The notes beneath the pieces are model-generated. The model did no database searches and was not told the origin of the DNA. It saw only the letters and a program-made list of their open reading frames with translations. Shown here piece after piece: positions 35,511 through 47,445 of a stretch of 64,000 nt of DNA (positions within the stretch are counted from its first letter, which is position 1; each line of letters opens with the position of its first letter). The position numbers were made by a program, and so were the translations under genes. The stretch covers positions 124,001 through 188,000 of the forward strand of contig DF236994.1 in the NCBI GenBank assembly GCA_000708835.1. Direction: 5' to 3'. The stretch is from Klebsormidium nitens (Eukaryota > Streptophyta > Klebsormidiophyceae > Klebsormidiales > Klebsormidiaceae).

Positions 35511-36680
35511 GATCGCAGCGCTTCCTCTTGGCTGAAGGTTCCGGCAACCTCGAGTCTTCTCGCCGATTACGTAACCGCGAAGCCCCCGAATCCTATTCCG
35601 GATGCATCCATTATGATCCGAGTCGACCGACGTTGGTCGCTTCCACCATCTTTTTCCGTTGAACCTTCCCAAGTTCTCCAACCAGAACTTGGCTGTCTGC
35701 ACTACTGTTTCCGGGTTAGGAAAGAGCGCGTCCCAACCAGTCCGGTTACTCAGGGCTTCATAGAGGGACCTGCTATAGATCGACACTGGAAGGACGGCAG
35801 GGGCGGCTGACGCTAGCATACCAGCTAGCTTGGCTATGGCTCGGGCTGACGTCAGCTTCCGGTCTACTATCTCCTGGAGGGCCTTCTCGATTCTAATCCG
35901 TCTGGCTTCAGTTAGGGAGAAGGTTTCTGTGAAGTTGAGTTGACGGGGAAGCCCAACCACTTCAGTTCCTGGAGCGGTTCCAGCTGGCATTTGGGAAGGC
36001 CGAAGAAGGCCCCCAGAGCTGCGAACAGGAGAACGTGTAAACAGGATTTGACGGAGGGCCTTTCCGAAGGTTTCCGCCGCAGTGAAGAGATCGTCTACGT
36101 AACCGGACAACGGAATCCCTAGGCGCCTGAGCTCTACGATCGGTTCCTTCATCACAGTCGTGAACACCCAGCAAGCTTGCGCAAATCCAAAGCAGAGCAC
36201 TTTGTAGAAGAAGGTCTTCTTCCCAATTTTGAAGCCAAAGTATTTCCAGTACGCAGGATGGATCGGTACATGGAAGTACCCTGACTTCAGATCTCCCGTG
36301 ACCATGAAAGATCCAGGAAACGTGAAGACGAGCACGTCCCTGAGTTTGTCATACTGAAAAGGGATCTGCTGCAAGAAAACGTTTAGGTACCTATCGTTAC
36401 AGATCAGCCTAAGCTTGCCAGCAGATTCAACCACCCCCATAGGATGGATGATTTCAGGGGGTTCCTGTCCTTCCGGCCAGACGCCTACCGCTCCGGATTC
36501 AAGATTCTTCCTAGTTTCATTGACTGCAAATTCAAACTGATCGTAGAAGGATTTGTGATTTGGGAATTCAATCCTCCTAGGCCTTTTTCCTTGGAGGAAC
36601 TGACGGACGCGATGGGGCCCGACTACTTTGGCCAGCATCGCTTCGACTATCCGCAGCTTATCCTTCCTGGCGTTTGCCAC
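35508..36680 (-). pseudogene. Reverse transcriptase of the retroelement
   Basis: A 390-codon minus-strand frame holds the RT core: GKLRLICNDRYLNVFLQQIP, FMVTGDLKSGYFHVPIHPAY (first catalytic Asp), FKIGKKTFFYKVLCFGFAQA, and LSGYVDDLFTAAETFGKAL with the YVDD box. The tail includes a connection region (ARAIAKLAGMLASAAPAVLP). The product would copy element RNA to cDNA in virus-like particles. The frame shifts out near its 3' end at the RNase H border (VDSDHNGC in place of a DASG-type motif), so the polyprotein is interrupted. Confidence 0.88.
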
Positions 36681-36873
36681 GCAATCGAAACGGGGCCTAA
36701 ATCCATGCTTTAACCAGCTAAGTACAGATTTGGGACTTTCTGGTAGATTCCTTTAGCAACTCTTCCCAAGCAGGGAAGAAAGATTGAAAGCTGCTGGCTA
36801 CAAATCTCTCATGGCTCGGAATCTGGCTGTGCAGGTTAAAAAGAACATCTAACGCCTGCGTGATCAGCTCATC

Positions 36874-37375
36874 TCACAACTCAGCGGCTGGTTCGTTCCT
36901 AATCTTCTGAATCAGATCTGTGACTTTCTCAACCTGACTCAGAGGAGAAGGGGCTTTGGAACTTCGGGGAGAGATTTGGCTTAGCTCTTCTGCAGTTGCA
37001 TCTTCTGTCTTCGACGCAGGGTCCACCCGGAAGGGGGTCTGTCGCTTCATCAATCGAGTCTTCCAACTCTTCCAGGGCTTTTGCTTCAGCCGCTCCCCGC
37101 TCTTCCGTCTCACAGGTTTCTGACTCCTCTTCTTCCCGCACGTCTCCTTCTGGCTCTCCCACAGAGGTTTTCCGTTCTTCGCTGTTACTAGCGACCTGAT
37201 CACGTTCTCCGGTTACTGGGGGCTCCGCTATCGGCTGCGCAGACTTATTACACGCCTGGTCCGTAACCGGGGGATCCCCTTCACCTTCGCTAACCGTTTG
37301 GTTACCCGGCGTCCCCAGCTTGGGTTTGCTAGCTGGACTCGCAACGTCGTCATTTCTGAGAAACATCAGAAACAT
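36874..37375 (-). pseudogene. Acidic linker region between gag and RT of the retroelement
   Basis: Overlapping minus-strand frames encode a Glu/Pro-rich, low-complexity segment (EGDVREEEESETCETEERG) followed, after a one-frame jump near 37010, by ATAEELSQISPRSSKAPSPL and LIQKIRNEPAAEL. No enzyme motif is seen. It sits just upstream of RT and is probably the gag-pol spacer. It could be a separate small ORF. Confidence 0.45.
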
Positions 37376-38230
37376 CCCTTATAACTTATATTGCGACATG
37401 ATGGCCTTCATACTCACGTCTTGGCATACATAGCTCGTGGACACAATCAAGTTTTCCGGAGACTGAATGCATCATGAACTCAGAAGAATAGCTGGTTGCG
37501 ACAAGAAGGTTAATTGTCTAACCCTCCTTTTGCGGAAACAGTTCAAATCTCTTTATTTATTCGTCCATCCTCTAATGGACGTATTTGTATCGTCGTATCT
37601 GATTTGCTTAACCTACGAAACTAAATGGAACTCGATTCAGTTTGTTCCGGTCCTTTACAATCCAATTGACACTATCTTGCTAAGCTATCTCAGATCGAGC
37701 CTTACTGTACATTAAGTGTCAATCAGGCCTACTCTGCAGCTGCATCTCACTGCTCTTTTTTATCACCACTATCATACTTCCAGCTATGAGGTTTTGCACA
37801 TTCTACTCACTCCCTGCCACGCTTGCGTCCTGGCGATGCACTCCTGCGCGGCGAGCCAGGTCTGCCTTGGTTGCCCCCACCGGGCTTTCTATCTCCGTCT
37901 CCTCTGCCTCTGCCAGCTCCTTGCCCCCTTTGCCTGAACGAAGCAATATAGAATAATAAGATATCACATCCTCAATGACTCCGTTATGAGTCTCTGAATA
38001 CGGAGTCGAGAATCAAGAGCCCGAAGATGACGACTGTTGCGGACAGTCCAGAAGCTTGAGTCCATATTCAGACTTACAGTCTGAAGATTACAATTCAATT
38101 GGGACAAGCTTTGCCGTTGAATGGCAGCAACGAGTGGCAAGGTGAAGCGGCGCTGAACAGAATCGACTCGGGGTGAGAGAGATACGGGCTGGAGAGACGA
38201 TATACGAGGAGTTTAATACAAGCTGAAGAT

Positions 38231-38250
38231 NNNNNNNNNNNNNNNNNNNN
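38231..38250. other. Assembly gap (20 N)
   Basis: Twenty N bases lie inside the retroelement between the acidic region and the gag-like frame. The true gap size is unknown, so element length is uncertain. Confidence 1.
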
Positions 38251-38282
38251 TAAGAGTCTGAGTCTGCAGCGCGAAGTGTCAG

Positions 38283-38324
38283 CCTAGAAGCTTCGGTGCT
38301 CGGCCTAGAAGCTTCGGTGCTCGG
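38283..38324 (+). repeat. 21-bp tandem duplication beside the assembly gap
   Basis: The unit, starting cctagaagcttcggtgctcg, occurs twice head to tail (38283-38303 and 38304-38324). A second motif, cttatcggacggt, also occurs twice between about 38350 and 38402. Collapsed or expanded repeats here could be why the assembly broke. Confidence 0.8.
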
Positions 38325-38668
38325 CCGGCCATAAGCTTAGTCTCGAAAGCTTATCGGACGGTTCCCTCGTACGCGGTGCACGTGGGTCTTATCGGACGGT
38401 CACGCGGTGAAGCAGTAACCCAGACACGTGTCGCGTAGTGATTCGATATATTAAATAAGTCGATAGCGTATAATAACGGACGATGCGCGGCCGCGAGTTT
38501 GGCGCGCAGCCAGAAGTCGGTGCGCAGTCGTGCCGTTACACAAGGGCTTTGTCAACGCCCCGCCTGACAGTGTCTGGAGCAGAGCTCCGGCTCAGAGGAG
38601 CATCGATGACCACAGGCCTTAAGTCGGGTCGACCTTAACGGTCGCTTTGGTAATCCTTACAGGATTGT

Positions 38669-40567
38669 TTAGGGCTTCGAGAAATCACCTGTTGTCCCGA
38701 AGCCATTCTGGGTGCTTGCCCAGTGGCACCTCCTCCGCCTTGACCCGTTTATCTCAGGATAGAAGCGTAGAATCTTCTTATCCACCTCCGATATTTCCGC
38801 GTCCGTTGCGTCTTCGCCGAGCTCTGCCACTTTCTGCTGGGCATACGTGCAGATGTCCTCCGCCATGTAGGACAATCTCCTGCACCGGTTGCGGATGAAG
38901 ACCCCAAAATCTCCTGCCAAGGCGAGACCCCCTTTCTGGTTCTTTTCAGCCGCGTAGATTGCTGCGTACATCTCGTGCTGCAGCAGAAGCCCCCTGATCG
39001 TGACTGGGTTAATCGCTGAGGCCAGCTTCTTCATCTCAGACTCTATCGCCGTCTTCGCTTTATTCGCGTGCAGCTGCTTCTCTATGTTTTTCAACCGGGC
39101 CCTGAGCTCTTCACCCGAATCGCTAGACTTATCTTCCTTCCTCTCTTTAGGAAGCGCTGCGCGCACCGGCCTCGAAGACGCCATGGCCGACTGCCTTCCG
39201 GTTTCCGGCGGAGGGTTTCTGTGCGTAACAGGGGACGACACAGATTGCTGCTCCGCCGGGGTATGGAAACTGCGCTGTGCAGACAGGTTCCGAGGAGGCG
39301 GTTGCTCACCGTGTCTGAACCCCGGGGGCCCCAGGTTGACTCTTCCAGCTGCCGGGGGAAAGATAGGTTGAAAAGCCGGTCTCTCGTCGGGAAGCTGCCT
39401 GGCTTGGAAGTGACTTGGTCCCGCTTGACGGAAGCCGAATTGCTGCAAAAGCCCTGAACGCACTGGGACCGGCCTTCTGACCTCACCCTGCTGCGCCGCT
39501 TGCCCCCTGCGAAAACCGAACTCTCCCTGGCCCCCAATCACCGGGGCAGAAAAACCTCTCACCGGGTTCTTCCCACCCAGCGGAAATTCCGCCCAGGCTT
39601 CCGGCGGAGTTCCGAATTCCGCCCCAGGCCTTCCATTCCAAAGGACTGCCTCTGCAGATACTGTTCTGACTCCATCCCGTTCTCTTTCAGCATCACGAGG
39701 AGAGGATCACCTTCCCTTCTCGTTCCGATTCCTATGGACAGCTGCGCTGGAGGGACATCCTTGTATTCTGCTCCAGACTCCACTGCCTTGAGCTTCAGGT
39801 TTTCTCCTGACCTTCCTACTACTTTGACGAAAATTCTGCCGAGTTGCCCAGTTGGCCTAAACTTAAACCGAGGACCTTCAAACTTCTCCAATCCAACTAA
39901 GAAACTAATTTGCTCAGATTCTCGACCTGCCTCCTCTCCATTCGCTCAGCGCCCAAGTGTTCCATCATGCACTAGACATGAGAGACTGCGGCGGCGTGCC
40001 AAAGGGAGGGTTTTCCGACTCTTCAGAGTTCTCAGACTTGCTGTTGACTCCCTCAGGATACTCGAAGAGGACTGCTGCCGCTGCCGATCCGAGGTCTGAA
40101 ACTTCCAGGCTCTTGAGCTGCAGCTCACTGAAGCGCGAGTCCTCGGTCAGCGCTGGATAGTTCAGCGGCAGATCAGGCGAAGCGTCTTGCAGTGACTTTA
40201 TCAGGCTCCTCTCATACGGAGACTAGATTATTGCTCCAAGGGGCAAACGGACCAGGTCAGGAAGCTCGATGACCCCCAGAATTGTCTCACCCTTCGCTTC
40301 TGCAATCTCCCTTTTTGCTCTCAGATTGGCTTGTCGCTTCCTCTCTTTTGCTTGCTCAAGCCTGGCATACTTATCTTCCATGAGCCTGACTCTCGCAGCC
40401 TGCTGAGCTGCTTCCAACCTCCATTTGAGCTTGTCCGACAGAACCTTGTCGTCTTCCTGCTTCAGCAAGTCGATGCTCCTGAGAAACCTTTTGAGTCCTT
40501 CGAGGAATAGGTAGTCTGTGAAGCCCACATCAGAGCATGCATCAAACAGCTCAACTGCTGCCACCAA
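38669..40567 (-). pseudogene. Gag-like region of the retroelement, several frames
   Basis: Minus-strand frames 40567-40223, about 40205-39950, 39891-39559 and 39562-38669 appear to be one broken coding region. The first has an Arg/Lys/Glu coiled-coil (EDKYARLEQAKERKRQANLR). The last (297 codons) begins Gly/Gln/Arg/Pro-rich and then has a helical core (ELRARLKNIEKQLHANKAK, LLLQHEMYAAIYAAEKNQKG). Order and position, 5' of RT, fit gag, the structural protein of the particle. No zinc knuckle was seen. Confidence 0.6.
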
Positions 40568-40805
40568 CGAAGGCCCGAGAGAATCAAGGAACTGCTTGCT
40601 CAGCCGTTCTTCGCGAGGTCAAGGAGGATGTGCTTTGAATTCTTGTCCTTTCTCCAATGCAGAGAAATCACGGCCCTCAAAGCCTAGCGTCACTGCGTTG
40701 AATGGGGGATTTTGGAGTGCCTGCACTGGGGCCCGGTGCCCCACTCCCGCTTCGGCCCACTCCGGTGAGCTCATGCACCTTATCAGCACAATGCTGCCCA
40801 ATTTC

Positions 40806-40989
40806 GTACGAAAAACTTTCTGCGCGCCTTGGCGCCTCGAAAAGCTCCTGCTAAGGAACTTTCGAATGATTCAGAACACGATTCATATCACGGATGTTCT
40901 TCTTCTTCGTGCGCTTAAAGTTCAAGTCTGCTAATGTCGAGTAAAAGCGTCGATAAATTAGGTGACGAAATCAACGGTTGACAAAGTAT
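40806..40989. repeat. Split direct repeat A1 of the retroelement (outer end)
   Basis: Partner of 33111-33285 in the same orientation. It marks the right edge of the element; the sequence beyond 40989 (tcccctagctgg...) is host flank leading to the IFRD promoter. Confidence 0.9.
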
Positions 40990-41569
40990 TCCCCTAGCTG
41001 GAGGCTAGAGCTGCTCCTCCTTCCTGTGAGCACTGCATGTGCATGCAAGTTGCAAGCGCTGGCTTCAAACCCTAATCTTGGCTTTACCATGGTTTGGTTC
41101 CGGTCTCTTTTTTGTCGTCAGCGGATGCAAACCAGAATCAACCGGGCACTTCACTTTGGGTGCGCCTAATAGGCGCGCCGGCGAAGGATCCCCCGGGATA
41201 CGTTCCGCTCTCTGCTGTCGGTTGCCTAACCATTAGCCGGAACAAGATGCACACAAAGAATATACCTCGGCTGGGAGAAACCAGAGCCTGCGCGTGGAGA
41301 ATGCTGTGCTATTACAGACGTCTGCTGAAGCTGCTCAAGGAAGCGCCTCAACGCCCTCTCTTCACCTCAGCACCAAACCGTTGATGGACATCAGCCCAAG
41401 GAACTGTGCAGGCAGGGACTTTGGCCTGCAGAACGAGAGCGCTTGCATCGTGCTTGGTTGTTTAGACAGGACGACTCGACCTGCTCTCCTTTTTACAGTC
41501 CTCCCAAGGAGAACAAGTGGGGTGGGAGGGCTTTGGACTCCTGAATAACATCTGACGACAGAAGCAACA

Positions 41570-44500
41570 ATGGGAAAGAGTAAGTAACCAGCTTGTGCTC
41601 TGTGCTGCCTTTCGCAATGTGCCCGCTTTTTGTGTGGAAGTAACTACTTTAAACTGGCAGTCTTCAGTTGTTTACTCTTTCTCAAGTAAACTGCTGCTTG
41701 CTCGTTCAACTTTTGCACCTTTGGATGATGCCTCAGTGCCTGCATGTCTGTTGCTGAAGTAGGTTACCTCAAAAAGGGCGGGCTTTTTTATTGAAACCCT
41801 TCTCTTACATTTCTCCCATGAAAAGCTGGAGTGGTGGCCGACCTACTTTTGTGGCTGCCACAAGGCCAGAATAGGTTTCCTTGCAGGCAGCAACTTCTGA
41901 GCGCTCAAGTGTTCAGCGTATGTTTCTCAAGCCTGTGTGTCCCTTCTGCAGAGAAGCCAGGGCGGAAGGCTAGAGGGGGGGATGATGCTGATGATGAGGC
42001 ATCCAGCTTTGCATCTAGCGCTGCGACGCTGTCTGACTTTGGAGGACCTGATGGGGAGGATGTGTATAGAGACGAGAGCTCCGCACTGGACGACCTAATC
42101 GACACTTTGTATGAGAAGCGGGCCACGACGCGGGAGACTGGGCTGAAGGGCCTCATTGCAGCTCTGACTCGGGACATGCTCGCAGACGCTGTGGAGTCAA
42201 AGTGAGTTGGAATTGCATGCGTCACTTTGGTCGACTGAAGTGTATGGTGGACTTTTTGCATCTTGAAATGTAGATGGCTTTGTTCAAGTCAAGCTGTAGG
42301 GGTTTCGACCCTCCCTCGAAAAAAAATTGTGCCATTATGCGGGGGTTGCTTAGCCAGCCAGGAAGCAAGTGGTGTGCCTCGGCTTCTACATTCTGCAAAC
42401 CTAGTCATAGAACATCTCTATGTCTATGAGTTCGTTATCACCGAGGCCCCAACATTCCAGCCTGGTCCACAAGTTTAGATTCGCTGTGGAGTCCTCTCCT
42501 TCTGTTGTACAGCCCCTGGCAAGACCACCACCGCTGACCGCTGACCGTCCAATGTTCCACTGCAGGCTAGAAACCCTGCTACAGCAACTCATCTCCGGCG
42601 TGAAAAAGGGCGCCGCCGCAGAGTCAGCGTTGGCGTCCCGGGCCATTGGCATCCTTGCGATCACAATGGGGGCGGGGGGGGACTCTGAGCATATTTGGCA
42701 GGAGGCGGGGCCGCATCTCACAAAGCTGGCGAAGCAGGGTAGTGCGCAGGCGCCTCGGATTGCGGCCCTGGAATCGCTCGCAGTGACGTGCTTTGTGGGG
42801 GCGCAGGATGCGGGGGATACAGAAAGGGCCATGACGACGTGCTGGCAGATTGCGGGGCACCGGGGAAACGCGGCGGGGGAGCAGAAGGTGGGAAGATGCC
42901 TGTCTTACTCAGTCTTCCCTAGAAAGTATTGTGCGAGAATGGAAATGCCTATTCTGCTCGAGCGGGACAGCGCAAAAGGTGTCGGATGTTAATTTGTTGG
43001 TATTGTGTATGTTGTTTCTTGTTGGTATTGCCTATCTCGGAAGGTAACCAGTGTATTGGAATTTGAGGCATTTCTGAGCATACACAAGAATGCTCAGCAT
43101 TTTGGTGGTACTCATCCTGCCCCTCTCTTGGGCACTGGTTAGCCTCCAGCCTTGTGTCCCTCGTCACGCGGAGCAGTGTTCGGTTTTCTCACATAGTCCG
43201 GGCCTCGAGGGGCCTCGCGGAGCCTCAAGGTGCTTCGACACTTCACCCATCTTAGAATGTTCCAGACGCCCTTCCTGTGACCGCCAAAACATCTCGAGAT
43301 AATCATGTCAGAGGGTTGTTGAACATCCAAGCTTTCTGTATCCGAAATGTTTGAGCCACACTTTATACCAACCCCAAGCTTTGACCTGCTCAGCCCCAAT
43401 CGATGCACTCATGCCTGATCCTTCCCCCCCAGGTTGGTGCGAGCGCCCCCTCTCCGGCCCTAAAGGCTGCGGCCCTCAGCTCGTGGAGCCTCCTCCTGTC
43501 CAGCCTCCCCACCGGCCGCCTCGAGTCCCAGGGGGTCGAGGCCAAAGTCCCCGTCCTCGCGCGCCTGCTCAAAGACGCTGACCTCAGCGTGCGCACGGCG
43601 GCTGGCGAAACCATTGCTCTGCTTCTGGAGGCGGGCGCGACGGACTCTCTCGATGACGCGGACGTTTCGTCACCCGACGAAGATTCGGACAGCGAAGAGG
43701 GGTACGTTCCGCGCGCGGAGGAGTTCCAGGGAAAGCTCAAGGGGGGGGTCCGGCCGCCAGGCGCAAAGGACCCCCTGCAAGGAGTGCGGAACGGCGGGGG
43801 AAGCGATAGCCGCCAGTCGAGCCCGTCGAAACGGCCACTGGGGGATCGGCAAGAGGATCTTGTGGAGGAGATTCGGCTGATGAGCGTACAAGCTAGGAAG
43901 AAAGATAGTAAGCGTGAGCGGGCCGCTCAGAAGAATAGCTTTCGGGAGTTGCTGGCGTCGATCGAGGAGGGGGGGTGCGCGGAGACGACGATCAAGCTGC
44001 GGCACGGGGACCGGCTGACGGTGGGCACGTGGGAGGGGACGGTGCAGCTGAACGCGATAAGGAAGATGCTCGGGGAGGGCTTTCAGCGACACTTGCAGGT
44101 GGGTCTGCTTGGGGGGCTCCGGTCTCACTCTCTCCGTTGAGAGGGCACATGTTCGTTTGCAACGGACTGAAATAAGATCATGGAGGTCGATCTCGTCAAA
44201 ATTGGTAGTTGAAAAAAGCAGTTCATCTGCGTAATATCCTTCTGCAACACCCTCTCACCCCATTGCTGCACCGATGGTTCGGAATCCGTGTCCACTATGC
44301 CCAGATTTGGAACGAAGTAAGAGGCGGGACTGAAATCTCTACAAAACCCTGCCTGGACGTCTGCTGACTGTTTCTCCACAACGCCTTTCCGCAGGAGAAC
44401 CCCCTGCTGCACCAGGTGTTTGAGTTCCAGCCCCGGCAGGAGGCGGCGCAACGGCTGCAAGGCGTCGACAAGCGGCTGATGCGGTCGCCCAACTCCGCCA

Positions 44501-44926
44501 TGAGCAAGTGGCGCACGCAGGCTATGAACCGGCGACGCTCGAACGCGGCGGTGAGGCACTCCTCCATACAGAGAACGTCGGACGGTTTAATGAACCGACG
44601 TCAGGGCATCATCTTTCGGGTCCATCTCGCACTCGTCATGTGCACAAACCGCAGAAAAGTAATGTTGGTTCCGGTGACCCGGTCACTTAAGAGCTACTTG
44701 GGAACTGAGAGATCGATGGGCGGACTTTGGCATGAGCTTTGCTGCGTGCAGAGTTGACGTAATCGTAGTGATAGGCACGATTTGGTCGAGCAGATTGGCT
44801 TGTTTGCCAATATCGCTGTTTCGATAAATGCATCTTGAGCCATGGGTGCTGAAATTCTGGCTGATTGGTAAGACCCGTTCAATGCAGGTTGGAAGTGTTG
44901 GCCATTATGGTGACGAAGACGACTGA
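41570..44926 (+). CDS. IFRD: IFRD-family protein (interferon-related developmental regulator; 6 exons, 480 aa)
   Basis: Exons are 41570-41579, 41952-42201, 42566-42887, 43433-44098, 44395-44550 and 44888-44926 (TGA), total 1443 nt in phase. The first coding exon is only 10 bases and gives MGK plus one base. The protein begins MGKKKPGRKARGGDDADDEA and continues with IFRD-type sequence: LDDLIDTLYEKRATTRETGL, GLIAALTRDMLADAVESK, CFVGAQDAGDTERAMTTCW, LRHGDRLTVGTWEGTVQLNA, and MLGEGFQRHLQENPLLHQVF. The C-terminus is short and basic, then acidic (RRRSNAA, VGSVGHYGDEDD). The N-terminal helical-repeat domain and C-terminal conserved box are the two Pfam-level parts of the family. IFRD proteins act as nuclear co-regulators or, in other eukaryotes, bind idle ribosomes. 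Role here is inferred. Confidence 0.9.
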
Positions 44927-45900
44927 TTGCTCAGTGGCACCGCAGCGTCTGTACAATAGCCCTATCAAATCTAGTCTTGCAAAGCCAGTTCGTTGACTGA
45001 TCAGGCCCTTCAACGCCGCAACTTAGGTTGTCGTTCAAAAACGAAACACGATGTCCTTGAGACACTTTGGCCGCGCCATCTTGCAACAGTCTGCTGGCCG
45101 CCTTCTTTGAGAAAGCCGCTTTGCTCTGTAAGGGGGGGTTCTTTCCTTCTGGCAGTGCTGGTTCCACTAGCACGGAAGCTACAGCAACCCAAAAAGAGAG
45201 CTACAAACATTCTGACGCTTCACTACGATAGACAACAACGAGACACAATCACTGTAGCGAGAATCAGACGAAAAGTTGCTCTTGGTCCAAGCGCATCGTG
45301 CAAACAAACGCCACCAGCTCCTCCCCAAGGAGCGCCGATTTGCGGAGTTCCGGACGCCCCTGCACGTAATATGTTCCTGACACGATGCCATGATTGATCG
45401 TTGAATATGTCAATATTCCCATAATATGCATGTCCATGTATCCTGCACCATGGTTGGTTGCAATGAAACGCCGTAGTCACATGATATATCCTGCAGTATC
45501 TTTGACTTGAATCGCGTGGACACGTGAGCTAGATGGGAGTACACAGTGATTAGACCATGTTCATATTGCATCATGTCAATGCATCAAGATCTTGCATCGT
45601 GTGCTCAGTGGCAAGTGCAAGTGAGTATTGGCGTCCAACCTGTACATCTGCTCGGTATGAAGTGCATGCACTTGATAGCTACCCTCGCGTGATCCTCGTT
45701 GCAACAACAGAAAGATGCGGCCGGGGCAAATCTTACAAGCACTCTGCATTCAACGCTGGGCCAAAGATCCAATGTCCCCACAAGATAAAACATCAAAGCT
45801 TGAGCTTCTATGAAGCGTGGCATTATCGTCAATCCCCACCCTTTGACTGCTGCATCCCACTGCATGTTCCTGTTGCGCACCGCTGAGCGTCAGCCTGGTT
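44927..45900. other. Stretch without a supported gene
   Basis: It lies between the IFRD stop and the duplicated segment. Short open frames only; nothing recognised. Confidence 0.4.
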
Positions 45901-45929
45901 CACGGGGGAGATCGGACGGTCCAAGTAAG

Positions 45930-46200
45930 CAATTTGGGAAAACGCGGGCCGTCCGATCCAATCGCTTGTTTTGAGAACCCCAAACCCTTGCGAGCGAGCC
46001 GGCCGGCGGCTCACCTGGCCCGGGCCACTCACGCGCGCGTCGCGCCATATGCGCACCGGCTGCGCTATCATTGTGTTCCACCGCCCAGGAACGTCTGAAA
46101 CGAAGCAGGAAGTTTGCAGCTTTCGCCGGCAGCAACTCCTCAAATTCCCCAGAATAGCAGCCTTGTCCCACTTAGTACAGCCGCAAAATTAACAAGAAGT
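45930..46200 (+). promoter_or_regulatory. GC-rich promoter of duplicated gene, copy 1
   Basis: This conserved block upstream of the ATG includes gggccgtcc, aaccccaaaccc (a degenerate telo-box) and the palindrome-rich ccggccggcgg. The matching block of copy 2 keeps the same order, which suggests these are functional promoter elements. Confidence 0.4.
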
Positions 46201-47445
46201 ATGTCTCTGGCAGTACTCCTACACCCACTGCCAATGCTTGCCGGGGTAGCCTTTGAGCAAAAGGAGGGGTTTTTGGGAGCACGAAAGGTGCATCACTTTG
46301 CATTCCCTGGAACAGGAGATTGGTCTCCTTTTAAAATGGATAAGGTTGCTGCAAGACTGAAGTGAGGGTGTGACAGTGGTAGCCTGGGCTTGTTGCAGTA
46401 CTCTCGGTGGGGCTGATGAGAGATTTGCAAAATCCAGAAGCCCATTGGTCCTGCACTTGCTTAAGTCGTCTTATCGTTCACAAACATCATAGCACCGTGG
46501 CAGAGCGCGTACATTTGTTAGAAGACACGCATGTATGCTTTCGAAATACAGGCAAACGCAAGGTGGAAGCGATTGCTCTCCCAAAAACCACGAGTCAGAA
46601 ATTTGTTGCAAATGCTGTAAGCAAAAGCTTTCCTGCTGCAAAGGCTGTTATGCTCTTATATGCAGGTCAATGTTAGAGCATCGATTCCCGGTGGATCTTT
46701 TCGAAACAGGACTTTCGATTGCAGTCTTTTCCTAGAAAGGGAAGCCTACATGGATGCAGGTGCACTTGACTTTAGTACGAAGTTTGAATGCAAATGGATT
46801 CAAATTGCCCAGGACTGATTTGAACTCAAGTGGGAGAACTGATTGATGAAAATTCTCTTCTTGCAGACTACCATCTCGTACCTGGCGACAGCCCTTTCAA
46901 AACCTTTGAGAGCAAGCTCCAAGAACAGATTTCAAGCGGAAAACTCCAGAGCTCCTCTCAAAGTAAGACCCTATTTATAGCATTATAGTCTTGTTCTTGC
47001 ATAAGGGATGCCGGTTGTAGAAGCTTGTGTAGGTTTTCTGGATCCTTGCCAGTATGAGAGTGGGAACGTGCCACTTGCTTCTCTTAGATTCCTACTAAGA
47101 TCGTCACGGTTGCGTCGATCGCAGATTTGGCCTCTTGCTAGTCAGTGTCAATTGACTAGACTCGTATATGAGGACAAGTGGGATTCTGCTCCTTGACGGT
47201 GTTGTCAAGCATGTGATTTTGGAGTACATTCTGGATTATGCTTGACACAGGCCTCTAGAAGGAAGATACGCGGATCGAAGGGCCCCAGAAAGAAGGTACC
47301 CCGCTCAACGAAGGAGCAACAGAAGGAGCAATGGGCCTGGTATACTCCGTTGGCCTGGCTGGACTCGGGATATAATGGATTGCTGATCTGGGTAGTGTAC
47401 ATTATTGTGCTGGTATGGTTGTGGTTCACATTATTTTCTCAATAA
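46201..47445 (+). CDS. Small basic protein with C-terminal hydrophobic segment, copy 1 (3 exons, 125 aa)
   Basis: Exons are 46201-46287, 46867-46962 and 47251-47445 (TAA), with 87, 96 and 195 nt, all phase 0. Residues 1-55 start MSLAVLLHPLPMLAGVAF and are hydrophobic then Ser/Lys-rich (LSKPLRASSKNR), like an organelle transit or signal sequence. A very basic linker follows (SRRKIRGSKGPRKKVPRSTK), then KEQWAWYTPLAW, and a hydrophobic C-terminus (GLLIWVVYIIVLVWLWF) that should span a membrane. I do not recognise the family. The conserved core between the copies is QKEQW(A/S)WY(T/S)PL. A plastid or mitochondrial tail-anchored protein is one guess. The reading is supported by the second copy, where every exon has the same length. 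Confidence 0.65.

Larger units (their letters stand above)
31243..40989 (-). mobile_element. Decayed PAT/Kangaroo-like tyrosine-recombinase retroelement (DIRS order)
   Basis: Read on the minus strand the element has the split-direct-repeat plan A1 - ORFs - B1A2 - B2: A1 40989-40806, gag-like frames 40567-38669, acidic frame 37375-36874, RT 36680-35508, RNase H 35510-34943, an opposite-strand recombinase 33432-34560, B1 33403-33295, A2 33285-33111 and B2 31351-31243. This arrangement is typical of PAT-type elements. Tyrosine-recombinase retroelements lack an LTR and DDE integrase, and none is seen here. An inverted recombinase gene is, as I recall, a feature of Kangaroo from Volvox. All frames carry indels or stops, so the copy is inactive. 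It ends 86 bases from the start codon of the oxidoreductase gene. Confidence 0.85.

Noticed and set aside
38669-39562. Gag-like frame as a host gene
   Set aside because: It lies between the element's terminal repeats, on the RT strand and 5' of RT, with similar decay.
31243-40989. LTR retrotransposon interpretation
   Set aside because: The repeats are split (A1, B1A2, B2), not paired LTRs. No DDE integrase is seen, and a tyrosine recombinase with H-x-x-R and a terminal Tyr is present.
46867-46962. Reading of exon 2 as DYHLVPGDSPFKTFESKL (and its counterpart at 49215)
   Set aside because: That frame cannot join exon 1 or exon 3 in phase in either copy. The phase-0 frame (ISYLATALSKPLRASS) joins both and is conserved.
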